Positions 1 through 8,246 of a DNA stretch of 24,171 bases are shown one piece after another (within the stretch, counting starts at the first letter, position 1; each line of letters begins with the position of its first letter). The stretch comes from SOKG01 sp964502665 (GTDB lineage: Bacteria > Chloroflexota > Dehalococcoidia > SZUA-161), in assembly GCA_964502665.1 (NCBI GenBank), contig CAZCXP010000021.1, positions 1 to 24,171 on the forward strand, read 5' to 3'. A program made the translations under genes and the position numbers. The notes under the pieces are model-generated. The model was not told where the DNA came from. It worked only from the letters and a program-made list of their open reading frames with translations, and made no database searches.

Positions 1-3000
1 TATCCTGGTCAGGTCGCAGCAGGAACCGTCGTTATGGATGGTGCAGCGGAACCTCACGGTATCGCCGAGGGCGGCGGCGACCTGTTCCACCCACTTTTCG
101 GCCTTTGGATCCCAGACCGTCTTCTGCACATCTACGCTGGGTTGGGGCGGCACAACAACAGTGGCTGTGTCCTCGTCATAGACCGAAGTGTCAGTCTCCC
201 TACACCAGGCATCTGCCATCTGAAGGTTTTCGTCCGTGCCGCACGCGATAACCTTGGCATTGAACTCGATGGTTATTGTCTCGCACGGTGGAAGGATCAA
301 ATCTTTGAAGCGCCACTCAAACTCGTTGGGGCCGACCTGCTTTGGCTCCCAGGGCTCGCCATTAACCGTTGCCCTATCGGCGTATTCCAGGCTCTCCGAT
401 AGGATGTCGGTAATGACTATCTCGCTCAGGTCACCGCACCCGTCGTTGTGGATCTCACAGCGGAACCTCACGGTATCACCGAGGGCGGCAGTGAGCTCTT
501 CCACCCAGCTCTCGGCCACCGGGTCCCAGACCGTCTTCTGCACATCTATGCTGGGAGGACAAGGCCATTCGTTCCTCAGGCAGTTATTCTTTTCCTCCAG
601 CTCGTCAACCACTTCGTAATCGTCCGCGCATACCTCTATCAGGTCCCCTGGCGGCGTGCATTGTACAACCGTCCTGAAGCTATCGGTGTAGCTCTCTTTA
701 GGGCTCAAGGCCACGGGCACAACCTTGTGCTCCCTCACAGCGCCGTCAACGTATAAGGTGGTGGAATGCCCCGCTGGAGCTATCGCATTCCCCTGGTTGG
801 TTACGGTGTAGTTAACTACGTAGGTGCAACGGGGTTCAGGCTTCACTGGGCTGACGATGATATCCCAGGTCACCTGCTCAACGTAGCACTCGAACCCAGA
901 TCCTGTCGCGACAAGAGCCAGGAAAATGGAATCGCCCGCACTGAGGTAGCCATCGCCGTCGTAGTCCTTCCACCCCACTATTTGGTAATCGTAGCAAAAC
1001 GAGGGGTAGACCAGGTGCCAGTAAGTGTCCACTGGCTCCTTGAGTGCCCTCTCTACCTCTTCATATCCGCCGACAAAGTCGAGATACCCCTCCGATCCAA
1101 CCTCAGGCAATGCGACCATGGTAACAGTCATCCCGTCCACGTGATAGTCAGCCTCCGCCCCTGTTAGGTCCTCGAGGGCAATGTAATCGCAGGGGCTGAG
1201 CACTTTATCACCATTGTCTTTCCAATCGCTCAGATGGTACTCATTGCAGTACTCGGGATAAAGCTCGTGCCAGATGGTGGAGACCGGTTTTTCGATCGGC
1301 CTTCTCGGGTCGATGGGCTCTATCGGATGCAGGTACACCTTCGGGTTGGCAGGCTCCTCCCATTTCCTGCTGATCACCAGGTCTGGCTTGGGAATACACA
1401 TGTCCTTGAAGTGGGCGGTGACGGTCTTGTCATCGTCCATACTAATGGTGACGGTGGGAGAAGTGCCACTGGCATCACCGCTCCAGTAGTCGAATTTCCA
1501 GCAAGGATCGGTCTCTATGGCTTCGACGGTGACGGTAGTGCCGCAGTCATAGGTGTAGGTACCTGGGGCTGGGTCAGTGGTGCCGGTACCGCTCACGCTG
1601 ATAGTGAGGTCGAAAGGCCCCTTAGCTTGATAATTCCCAGTGGGCAGCCATTGCGTACTCGTCACCGAGTATGTGCAGGAGGCCTTGAGACATGTGTAAT
1701 CCCTATACGCCTGCTCCTCTTCCTCTATCAAACGGCAGGGATCAGAGGGATCATCCACCCACCTCGTCTTCCCGGTATCATACCAATCATCGTAGTCGTT
1801 GCAGTTCTCGGAACTTGTAACTAGATATTCGCAGGCACCACCTGAACAATAGTAATCCCTGTATTCTCTGATGTCTCCGTTGCAGTACCAACCATCGAGT
1901 GTGTTGCAGTCCTGCCAAAGCTGGTCATCCACCCAGCTTACATGATCTTGGCATGTCCCGCCATCGCAATAGTAATTATGTAACTGCCTGTGCCTTCTTA
2001 CAGTATTTCCAGAACAATAATAAACCCAGGGATCGTAGTAGTCAGTGTGCCTGTTTGAGTAAGTGTAGTTGCAACCGGCTGCATTGCTCTGGCAATAGTA
2101 ATTTCTTTGTTCGCATCCGGTACCATAGGCATAACACCCATCGTAGCCATTACAGTTTGAACAGGAAGGATAAATACCGCAGCTGGTGTCCGTGCCAGCA
2201 CAGGCATTCACGTGAATGGGAACCGCATCCCAGCCGTCCGTGCCGTTGTTGCCGCTGTTGCCATCAGTGGCGGCATCGTATACCACGCCGATCCAGTAGT
2301 CCCCAGCGGGTGTGTTAGCCGGGATGGTGACCATGACCATGTTGACCCGCACCGAGCTCATCGCGCCGAAGCTGTAACTGTACCACTGGGTGCTCAACAG
2401 TGTGTCGCTGGTACTGAGGTTGTCATTGGTGGACAGGTACACGCCAAAGGTCCAGGTACCGCTTGCGCTGCCGTTGGTTGGGTTAGTTGCGAAGTGGTTC
2501 AGCAGCGTGGTGCTACCGCCTGCCGCTATAGTCGCGGGCAGGGCGTTGGCATCCAGTGCCTGGAGGTCGAAGGAGCTGCCACGGACGTTAGGGATGAACG
2601 TATCGTTGGTCCATTGGACGAATGACTCCCGCTCTTCGCAGTAGCGGCCCACGACGTTGCGGTCAGAGGTGGAGCAGACCGCTTGAACAAAGCGGGAGCT
2701 GCCATCTATGTAGTATGCGCCACTGCCGCTCATTCCGCCCCAGACGGTGTCGAAGCAGTGGCCACCCCCGGTGCTAAGCTGGAGCTGGTTCCCGGGACAG
2801 GAGTCGAAGTGGCCGTACCAGTAGTACATGTCCCGGCCGTTGTGTAGGCCAGCGAGAGGGCAGTTCTCGGCCGGGTAGCTAGCGTTGTTGTAAGTCTGAG
2901 CCTTGTGCCAGTCACAGCTCCCACCATAGGACCAACCGAACCACCCGGTGAGCATGCCGACAGCACGGGTAATCCCGATTATCCCCAGGTCATAGTCCCA

Positions 3001-3804
3001 GTTACCGTTGCTTGTCCAACCCACTAATGAGCCAAAATAGGTACCGTGCCCCCATCCATACGCATCGACTGACCACGGTGGAGGCAAAGCCCAGTCATCG
3101 CCGTCCCAGCCTGGGTAGACCCAGATCTCATCGGCCCAGCCATAGCCACCATAATCATAAACGCAGTGGCCGGCGGTAAGGACAGTCTCGGCATCTCTCA
3201 TGGTGCCGGAGGCAACGAACCAGTCGGTTCCGAATCGCATTACAAGCTTGCAGTTCATCCGCCAGGGAAAATCCCCGGTGTTGGTGATTTGATACATGTC
3301 GTAAAACGTCGCTGGGACAATCTCGCTACCGACGCCTCCATCGGCGCCGTTGTAGCCACCTCCCTGTCCGAACAAGCCAGTCAGGGCGGCCTCGTCGGCC
3401 GGCGAAATTATCGTCTCCCCTGTTACCGCGTCGTGGTAGATCGCTGCCTCCGCTTCAGCCCCCGGTGTAGGTAAATCGCCCGTATCTTGCGGCACTGACA
3501 TCGGGAGCGGCGGGATCTCATCTATCGGAGGATGGTTCGGAGTCAGCGCCGGCCCGTCGTCTGATTCCTGGAAGACGGGCACAACCTGTTCGACTTCCGT
3601 GGCCTCAACGGACGCAACCTCGCCCTCGGAGGGCTCAGCCGGCTCGTCAGCTGCAGCCACTACTGGCTGTACGGCGTTGTCTTGTGCTGCGATCCCGGCA
3701 ACTGGGATCGCTGTAGCAGCAAGCGCCGCCATCATAACCAGTGCCAATATCAACTGCACCATTGTTTTTGAGGGCTTACCCAATCTGTTCCTGAAGAGCT
3801 TCAT
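1..3804 (-). CDS. Large secreted trypsin/V8-like serine protease with Cys-rich, CARDB-like and DUF11-like modules (C-terminus beyond left edge)
   Basis: The minus strand is open for 1268 codons from ATG at 3804 to the window edge, with no stop, so the gene is partial. AGGAAGGGAGAGG precedes the ATG. Residues 1-41 look like a signal peptide: basic start, long hydrophobic run, then Ala-rich. Residues about 165-400 are a chymotrypsin-fold protease: TAGHC with His213, DYDLG with Asp272, and GMSGSG with Ser359, closer to V8/glutamyl endopeptidases than to the GDSGGP of trypsin. A CARDB-like beta domain (about 405-530) follows, then a stretch of some 19 Cys (532-716) with recurring YYC-x4-C units. 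After that come an InlB-B-repeat-like domain (722-800), two copies of a W-H-x-x-Y-P / G-W-K-D module (843-985), a CARDB-like domain (985-1085) and two DUF11-like repeats (1085-1268). It is probably an exported, perhaps surface-held, protease. The family call is firm; substrate and anchoring are unknown. Confidence 0.88.
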   Translation of the reverse strand, partial: MKLFRNRLGKPSKTMVQLILALVMMAALAATAIPVAGIAAQDNAVQPVVAAADEPAEPSEGEVASVEATEVEQVVPVFQESDDGPALTPNHPPIDEIPPLPMSVPQDTGDLPTPGAEAEAAIYHDAVTGETIISPADEAALTGLFGQGGGYNGADGGVGSEIVPATFYDMYQITNTGDFPWRMNCKLVMRFGTDWFVASGTMRDAETVLTAGHCVYDYGGYGWADEIWVYPGWDGDDWALPPPWSVDAYGWGHGTYFGSLVGWTSNGNWDYDLGIIGITRAVGMLTGWFGWSYGGSCDWHKAQTYNNASYPAENCPLAGLHNGRDMYYWYGHFDSCPGNQLQLSTGGGHCFDTVWGGMSGSGAYYIDGSSRFVQAVCSTSDRNVVGRYCEERESFVQWTNDTFIPNVRGSSFDLQALDANALPATIAAGGSTTLLNHFATNPTNGSASGTWTFGVYLSTNDNLSTSDTLLSTQWYSYSFGAMSSVRVNMVMVTIPANTPAGDYWIGVVYDAATDGNSGNNGTDGWDAVPIHVNACAGTDTSCGIYPSCSNCNGYDGCYAYGTGCEQRNYYCQSNAAGCNYTYSNRHTDYYDPWVYYCSGNTVRRHRQLHNYYCDGGTCQDHVSWVDDQLWQDCNTLDGWYCNGDIREYRDYYCSGGACEYLVTSSENCNDYDDWYDTGKTRWVDDPSDPCRLIEEEEQAYRDYTCLKASCTYSVTSTQWLPTGNYQAKGPFDLTISVSGTGTTDPAPGTYTYDCGTTVTVEAIETDPCWKFDYWSGDASGTSPTVTISMDDDKTVTAHFKDMCIPKPDLVISRKWEEPANPKVYLHPIEPIDPRRPIEKPVSTIWHELYPEYCNEYHLSDWKDNGDKVLSPCDYIALEDLTGAEADYHVDGMTVTMVALPEVGSEGYLDFVGGYEEVERALKEPVDTYWHLVYPSFCYDYQIVGWKDYDGDGYLSAGDSIFLALVATGSGFECYVEQVTWDIIVSPVKPEPRCTYVVNYTVTNQGNAIAPAGHSTTLYVDGAVREHKVVPVALSPKESYTDSFRTVVQCTPPGDLIEVCADDYEVVDELEEKNNCLRNEWPCPPSIDVQKTVWDPVAESWVEELTAALGDTVRFRCEIHNDGCGDLSEIVITDILSESLEYADRATVNGEPWEPKQVGPNEFEWRFKDLILPPCETITIEFNAKVIACGTDENLQMADAWCRETDTSVYDEDTATVVVPPQPSVDVQKTVWDPKAEKWVEQVAAALGDTVRFRCTIHNDGSCCDLTRI

Positions 3805-4018
3805 CGTTCCTCTCCCTTCCTATGAGTTGTCATGGTCCAACAGACGCGCCATCATAGAATCAGGACTGTCAAAAAAGCAGTCTCTGCCTTCCTGTGAAAC
3901 TGTTCTTCTTCGTAATCACTTCACCCATTAACCATGAGCGAAGCCCAATACCTTTAGCCTGACTACTCCGCTTTCTACAATTTTCCTCCGCGCGCTCTGA
4001 TCAATACTACCACCAGCA

Positions 4019-4097
4019 GGTGGAAATTTTGGTCTCTAACGTGCCTTATTCGGTGGAAAATGGTGGAATTTTGGTCGCAATTTGGTGGAAATTTAGG
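4019..4097. repeat. Cluster of short direct repeats, GGTGGAAATTTTGG-like
   Basis: Four partly degenerate copies lie in 79 bases: 4019-4034, 4052-4059 (short), 4062-4076 and 4084-4097. The shared core is GGTGGAA(A)TTT(T)GG(TC). Closely spaced copies of a GGTGGxxxxTTTxGG-type motif resemble the multiple transposase-binding repeats at the ends of IS21-family elements, but no istA or istB sequence is next to them. The repetition is visible in the sequence; the IS21 link is a guess. Confidence 0.5.
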
Positions 4098-4441
4098 TAA
4101 AGGCCTCCAAGTCTGGGTATCCGGCTATTTTTCCAGAGCGACTGCGGTACTGTAAAAGCAGGTCGTTTCCGAGCACCCGACGTCACTGCGCGCTCACTTC
4201 GCTTGCTTCAAGTCAGATATCTGGTAATCTAACTGCAAAAGATAGGAGTGTTTTGTGATGTGATCGCGACGAAGGTTAGGCAAACGTTGGCTGAGCGCAA
4301 GAAACGGGGTATCTGTCGGGAGGGGTTTGCAGAGAATCTGCAAAATATTAAGCAGTTTTTCTGCCAACGAGAGGCTAATTATGAGAAAACTGTGGAAAAT
4401 CCGGAGAAACTAACGCTACGGGGAAATACATTGTCTGACCT

Positions 4442-4485
4442 CTAATCAAGGTGTCGCTGGTTCGAACCCACCACCGGTCGCAACC
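4442..4485 (+). pseudogene. 3' half of a tRNA-like sequence
   Basis: The segment has a T-arm signature (GGTTCGAACCC, loop at 4461-4467), then an acceptor-like strand and a terminal ACCA, as at the 3' end of a tRNA. The T-stem has one mismatch (GCTGG against CCACC). I cannot find a matching 5' acceptor strand upstream, so this looks like a 3' fragment. Such fragments are often left at the ends of elements that integrate into tRNA genes; a recombinase remnant follows directly. Calling it a tRNA scar is an inference. Confidence 0.4.
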
Positions 4486-4515
4486 ACACAAATGTGCATA
4501 GTGTGCAGTCGGTAG

Positions 4516-4827
4516 TGCAGGCGCTGGAGCTCGCTAGCGGTACCGGAAACTGAGAGAGTCATGGTGATGGGAGATCATGTAGAGGGGGTTGTGGAGTCCT
4601 GGGGGGACGCGACAAAGGAAGAGCGACGCGACATGCTGCAGATGATGCTAGAAGCAGTATACGTAGATGTCACCAGGGGCGAGATAGTATGTCTAAAGCC
4701 AAAACCAAACTTCCTGCCATTGTTCAACCTCGATGCACCGATCGAGACAATTGCAGGAGTGTTAGTTACTGGCGACCCCGATGGGATTCGAACCCACGAT
4801 CTTCGGCGTGACAGGCCGATATGTTAG
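4516..4827 (+). pseudogene. Remnant of a large serine recombinase (C-terminal end only)
   Basis: The frame opens after a stop at 4513-4515 and encodes a stretch with W-x5-EERRDML, then LEAVYVDV, then LKPKPNFLPLF, the characteristic last segment of large serine site-specific recombinases. The resolvase catalytic domain, recombinase domain and zinc ribbon are all missing, so it cannot be active. The homologous part ends near 4731; after that the frame reads through the antisense strand of tRNA-Asp, giving the familiar artefact DPDGIRTHDLRRDRP. It is probably a decayed integrative element beside a tRNA gene. Confidence 0.7.
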
Positions 4828-4846
4828 ACCGCTACACCACGGGGCC
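4770..4846 (-). tRNA. trnD: tRNA-Asp (GTC), CCA encoded
   Basis: Read on the minus strand, the 77 nt begin GGCCCCG and end CGGGGTC-G-CCA, giving a 7-bp acceptor stem with one G-U pair. The D-arm, the anticodon loop CCTGTCACG with GTC (4810-4812), and the T-arm GGGTTCGAATCCC are all intact. The CCA is encoded. Confidence 0.97.
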
Positions 4847-4871
4847 GCGAAAACAACAAGACGCCTGCCAG

Positions 4872-4901
4872 ATTCTATCAATTTCTCGCTTGTCCTGTCA
4901 A
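4872..4901 (-). promoter_or_regulatory. Sigma70-type promoter of tRNA-Asp
   Basis: On the minus strand TTGACA (4901-4896) and TAGAAT (4877-4872) are 18 nt apart, with TGA just before the -10 (extended -10). The -10 lies 25 nt upstream of the mature tRNA 5' end, a normal spacing. Confidence 0.6.
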
Positions 4902-4943
4902 GTGCACGTACTGGAGGTCTCTCGCCATGCGGCTGCCATTGCG

Positions 4944-4972
4944 TTGACAAGGGGGCATGTGCGCGATAACAT
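4944..4972 (+). promoter_or_regulatory. Putative promoter of nifS-nifU
   Basis: TTGACA at 4944-4949 and TAACAT at 4967-4972 are separated by 17 nt. The -35 is perfect and the -10 matches four of six positions. It would give a leader of about 85 nt before the nifS ATG at 5063. Confidence 0.5.
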
Positions 4973-5062
4973 TGCTCAGGTACTGGATGCAACTACCCTT
5001 GCTGATCTATCCAGCACTGGCGGGATGGGAGTCGGGTAGTTGTTCCTTTGGAGATGAGCAAG

Positions 5063-6268
5063 ATGAAGCGAAGAACTGTATATATGGATAATGCAGCAAC
5101 CACCCCGGTTCACCCCAGTGTTCTGGAGGCAATGCTTCCCTATTTCCGCGAGAATTACGCCAATCCTTCCGGCATTTATACCATAGCGCAGGAGGCGCGA
5201 AAGGCAGTTGATGAGGCAAGGGCAGCCGTGTCTGAGGTATTGGGTTGCAAACCGAGTGAGATTATCTTCACCAGCGGTGGCACCGAGTCGGATAATGCTG
5301 CACTTAAGGGCGGTGCCTTTGCTTTGAAGGAAAAAGGCGATCATATCATCACTTCGGCGATCGAGCACCACGCTGTACTCAACACATGCCGCTTCTTGGA
5401 GGGATTTGGGTTCGAGGTGACTTACCTCCCTGTGGACCGGTTTGGTCTGGTGAGTATCGACGATCTTGAGAAGGCGATTACGGATAGGACCATTCTGATC
5501 AGCATTATGCTGGCTAATAACGAGATCGGCACCATCGAGCCGGTTGCTGAGTTCACCAGGCTGGCCAGAGAAAAGGCGGGACGGCGTAACATTGCGTTCC
5601 ATACCGATGCGGTTCAGGGTGCCGGAGCGCTTGACCTGGATGTCGATAAGCTTGGTGTCGATATGTTGAGTCTGTCGGCACACAAGTTCCAGGGCCCCAA
5701 GGGCGCAGGCCTCCTTTACCTTAGGGAGGGAACCAGATTCATGCCGCAGCAGACAGGGGGCGCTCATGAGAGTAACCTCAGGGCGGGGACGGAGAATGTT
5801 GCTGGCATTGTAGGGACTGCGGTTGCCCTTGGGCTGGCTTCTGATAACAGGCAGTCGGGCAGCCGGCACTGTCAGAGTTTGCGTGATCGCCTTATCGAGG
5901 GAATACTGTCTCGGATAGACGACGCCTATCTCAACGGACATCCAACGCTGCGGCTGCCCAATAACGTAAACATATCCTTCCAGAACGTCGAAGGGGAAGC
6001 TATCTTGCTCAATCTGGATTTACTGGGCGTGGTAGCGTCAAGCGGCAGCGCCTGTGCCTCGGGTTCCGAGGAGCCCTCGCATGTTCTACTTGCCATAGGC
6101 GTGCCTCCAGAGAGGGCACGCGGCAGCTTGCGCTTCACTGTTGGCGCGGATAGTACCGATGAGGATGTCGACTATGTCCTTTCCGTGCTGCCGGGGATCG
6201 TGGAGAGGTTGAGGGCGATGTCGCCGCTGGCCCCCGTAGATGAGCAGAATAGGGGCCCCGATGTATAG
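5063..6268 (+). CDS. nifS: Cysteine desulfurase, NifS/IscS family
   Basis: A PLP enzyme that takes sulfur from cysteine as an enzyme persulfide for iron-sulfur cluster assembly. The 401 residues start MDNAATTPVHP; then come SGGTESDN, EHH (His103), HTDAVQ (Asp182, Gln185), the PLP lysine in SAHKFQGPKG (Lys208) and the sulfur-carrying Cys331 in SSGSACASGSEEPSHVL. That loop and the length are those of group I NifS/IscS enzymes, not SufS. I place the start at ATG 5063 because TTTGGAG sits 9 nt before it; TTG 5048 and ATG 5054 are in frame but overlap that site. It overlaps nifU by 8 bases. NifS and IscS cannot be told apart here; the unlinked radical SAM and GRE genes would create a need for Fe-S clusters. 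Confidence 0.95.
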   Translation: MKRRTVYMDNAATTPVHPSVLEAMLPYFRENYANPSGIYTIAQEARKAVDEARAAVSEVLGCKPSEIIFTSGGTESDNAALKGGAFALKEKGDHIITSAIEHHAVLNTCRFLEGFGFEVTYLPVDRFGLVSIDDLEKAITDRTILISIMLANNEIGTIEPVAEFTRLAREKAGRRNIAFHTDAVQGAGALDLDVDKLGVDMLSLSAHKFQGPKGAGLLYLREGTRFMPQQTGGAHESNLRAGTENVAGIVGTAVALGLASDNRQSGSRHCQSLRDRLIEGILSRIDDAYLNGHPTLRLPNNVNISFQNVEGEAILLNLDLLGVVASSGSACASGSEEPSHVLLAIGVPPERARGSLRFTVGADSTDEDVDYVLSVLPGIVERLRAMSPLAPVDEQNRGPDV

Positions 6269-6722
6269 CGATATAGTCGTGGAGCACTTCACCAACCCGC
6301 GTAACGTGGGCTCAATACCTGACGCCGATGGGGTCGGTTCAGTAACCAATCCTGTTTGTGGTGACATGATCAAAATCTTCATCAAGGTCAAGGATGACCG
6401 CATTGAGGATGTCAAGTTCCAGACCTTCGGCTGCGGTGCGGCCATCGCCACCTCGAGTATGATCACCGAGATGGTGAAGGGCAAAACCCTTGAGGAGGCT
6501 CGCGAAGTCACCAATGAGGCGGTTGCCGAGGCGCTGGGCGGCCTGCCCCTGGTTAAAATGCACTGCTCCAACATTGCCGCTGACGCCATGCATGCGGCGC
6601 TTGACGACTACGAGGGCAAAGGCGAGCCCAAGAGTAGAAAACCCCTGGTTGAAAAAGGGAGCGGGGTGCGGGGAGGACGGGAGATCCCCTCCGAGGAAAT
6701 CAAACGCCCCGCCCAGAGTTGA
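6261..6722 (+). CDS. nifU: Fe-S cluster assembly scaffold, NifU/IscU N-terminal family
   Basis: A scaffold on which Fe-S clusters are built with sulfur from the desulfurase encoded just upstream. With the start at ATG 6261 (AGGGG 5 nt before; MYSDIVVEHFTNPRNVG is the usual family start) it is 153 residues. The ligand set is complete: Cys33 with Asp35 (VCGD), Cys58 in FGCGAAIA, and His101-Cys102 in HCSNIA. An in-frame ATG at 6240 would add seven residues. Residues from about 120 form a Gly/Lys/Arg/Glu-rich tail that ordinary IscU lacks; the NifU middle [2Fe-2S] domain and C-terminal Nfu domain are absent. It is translationally coupled to nifS by overlap. Confidence 0.93.
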   Translation: MYSDIVVEHFTNPRNVGSIPDADGVGSVTNPVCGDMIKIFIKVKDDRIEDVKFQTFGCGAAIATSSMITEMVKGKTLEEAREVTNEAVAEALGGLPLVKMHCSNIAADAMHAALDDYEGKGEPKSRKPLVEKGSGVRGGREIPSEEIKRPAQS

Positions 6723-6809
6723 CACCCGCTACGCTCTCGGTTGTAGAACTCCTTATCATCGGTACAATAGCTCCTCTCAACCTTCTCTTTTTGTTCCCAC
6801 TACGAACGT

Positions 6810-6845
6810 CTGGGTAGGTCGCCCGACGTCGGGCGACCTACCCAG
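6810..6845. repeat. Perfect 36-bp palindrome
   Basis: Every base from 6810 to 6827 pairs with 6845 to 6828, with no spacer (left arm begins CTGGGTAGGTCGCCCGAC). It lies between nifU and the first CoA-transferase. Neither strand has a T-run after it, so it is not a classic terminator. It may be a REP-like dispersed element, a transposition remnant or a protein-binding site. Confidence 0.85.
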
Positions 6846-6872
6846 TGGGTGGGACTTCTTGCTCGTAGGTGG

Positions 6873-6901
6873 TTGTCCAAAAGAGGGAACTCAGTCATAA
6901 T
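6873..6901 (+). promoter_or_regulatory. Putative promoter of the CoA-transferase pair
   Basis: TTGTCC (6873-6878) and CATAAT (6896-6901) are 17 nt apart, about 107 nt before the GTG start at 7009 and downstream of the 36-bp palindrome. A second candidate, TTGTAG (6741-6746) with TACAAT (6763-6768) at 16 nt, lies upstream of the palindrome. I cannot choose between them from sequence alone. Confidence 0.35.
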
Positions 6902-7008
6902 ATAGTGGTATGGGGCCCCAACGGATAAGGTCGCGAGGGAAACCGCTTCATCCGTATCTTTCCCGTGTTACGATGGGCAGGCGAAGTATGTAGGTGGAGG
7001 TCTAGCAA

Positions 7009-8220
7009 GTGGGTGAACAGGCGCTTTCGGACCTGAAGATAGTGGAATGCGGAAATTTCATTTCTGCGCCCTATTGTGCCAAGCTGATGGCCGATCTCGG
7101 TGCTGAAGTAATCAAGGTCGAGGAGCCCGGGTCGGGTGACGAGTCCAGGAGATACGGGCCTTTTCCCAATGATATTCCCCATCTCGAACGAAGTGGGCTT
7201 TTTCTCTATTTGAATACCAATAAGCTTGGCATTACCCTCAACGTGAAGGCGCGGGCGGGGCAGAAGATACTCAAGGAGTTGCTCAAAGAGGCTGACGTTT
7301 TTGTCGACAACAGCCCGCCCCGGCAGATGGCAGATCTCGGGCTTGGCTATTCCACGCTGAAGGAGCTGAACCCCCGTCTAATCGTGACCTCCATCACCCC
7401 CTATGGGCTGACAGGGCCTTACAAAGACTATAAGGGTTATGCCCTCAATACCGCTGCTCTCGGCGGGCAGAGCATGCGCACCGGGGAGCCCGATCGCGAG
7501 CCTTTGGCACCGGCGCTTGCGCAGAGTCACTACCAGAGTGGCTCTATGGGGGCTGCGGCAACCTTCGGCGCTTTGATCTCGCGGATGTCTACAGGATCAG
7601 GGCAGCATGTTGATATATCGGAGTCCGATGTATGGGCCACTATTCATCTCGGTCACGGCGTGCATCTGGGTGTTTTTGAGGGTCGGAAGGCGATAAGGGC
7701 AGGGCATCGCACAATCAGCGTCTATCCCTGGTGCATCCTCCCTTGCAAGGACGGCTATATGTGTCTGATCGCTATTCAAGGCTACCAGTGGAAGAGGTTC
7801 CTTGAGGCCATGGGAAATCCAGAGTGGATGGGTGATCCCAGGTTCAGGGATCGAATTGCGATGGCATGGGAGTATGCCGACGAGGTGGATTCTCTGGTGG
7901 AAGCCTGGCTGATAGAGCATACCAAGGAAGAGATCTTTGAGATGTGCAGGGAGAGGCAGATTACCTTTGCCCCAGTGCGAGACATAGCTGAGGTTGCGCA
8001 TGATCCCCATTTTAAGGAGCGGGGGTATTTTGTGGAGATAGACCGGCCTCATGCAGGTACGTTGAAGTATCCGGGGGCACCCTACAAGCTTTCGGAGACG
8101 CCGTGGCGGCTAACGCGGCCAGCGCCGCTTTTGGGGGAGCACAATGAGGAAATCTACTGTGGCCGCCTGGGATACTCCGAGGAGGATTTGGTAAGACTGC
8201 GACGAGGTGGGATTATCTAA
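7009..8220 (+). CDS. Class III (CaiB/BaiF) CoA-transferase, first subunit; catalytic Asp position is His
   Basis: Family III enzymes move CoA between acyl groups, usually from succinyl-CoA or another acyl-CoA to a free acid. The 403 residues carry the family hallmarks: CGNFISAPYCAKLMADLGAE at the start, KVEEPGSGD, NTNKLGITLN, LNPRLIVTSITPYG, a GQHVDISESD block and a C-terminal APLLGEHNEE. In the segment PLAPALAQSHYQSG, His174 sits where active members have the acyl-anhydride-forming Asp (Asp169 of FRC, usually in QADYQAG-like context). The start is GTG 7009, with GGAGG upstream. The gene is 26 nt before a second CoA-transferase; the two probably form a heteromer in which this subunit is not the catalytic one. 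Substrate unknown. Confidence 0.9.
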   Translation: MGEQALSDLKIVECGNFISAPYCAKLMADLGAEVIKVEEPGSGDESRRYGPFPNDIPHLERSGLFLYLNTNKLGITLNVKARAGQKILKELLKEADVFVDNSPPRQMADLGLGYSTLKELNPRLIVTSITPYGLTGPYKDYKGYALNTAALGGQSMRTGEPDREPLAPALAQSHYQSGSMGAAATFGALISRMSTGSGQHVDISESDVWATIHLGHGVHLGVFEGRKAIRAGHRTISVYPWCILPCKDGYMCLIAIQGYQWKRFLEAMGNPEWMGDPRFRDRIAMAWEYADEVDSLVEAWLIEHTKEEIFEMCRERQITFAPVRDIAEVAHDPHFKERGYFVEIDRPHAGTLKYPGAPYKLSETPWRLTRPAPLLGEHNEEIYCGRLGYSEEDLVRLRRGGII

Positions 8221-8246
8221 CCTAAGCGTAGGGAGAAGTGTCGAAG

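Larger units (their letters stand above)
3805..4515. other. Gene-poor intergenic region
   Basis: I find no convincing protein gene in these 700 bases. They hold the upstream region of the protease gene, a cluster of short GGTGGAAATTTTGG-type direct repeats (4019-4097) and a tRNA-like 3' fragment (4442-4485). A 65-codon reading frame at 4248-4445 starts with GTG, has no spaced ribosome site and resembles nothing I know. The mix of fragments suggests decayed mobile DNA. Confidence 0.5.

Noticed and set aside
34..3931. Several plus-strand frames of 65-200 codons
   Set aside because: They lie opposite the continuous 1268-codon protease frame, which has a signal peptide, a catalytic triad and repeated modules.
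4248..4445. 65-codon plus-strand frame in the gene-poor region
   Set aside because: GTG start without a spaced ribosome site, no recognisable motif, and it lies in decayed DNA; too weak to call a gene.
4774..4827. Peptide DPDGIRTHDLRRDRP at the end of the recombinase frame
   Set aside because: It is the antisense translation of tRNA-Asp, a well-known artefact, not part of a protein.
4976..5941. 321-codon minus-strand frame across nifS
   Set aside because: Fully antisense to a certain gene; the translation shows no family features.
6810..6845. Palindrome as a rho-independent terminator of nifS-nifU
   Set aside because: No T-run on either side in either direction.
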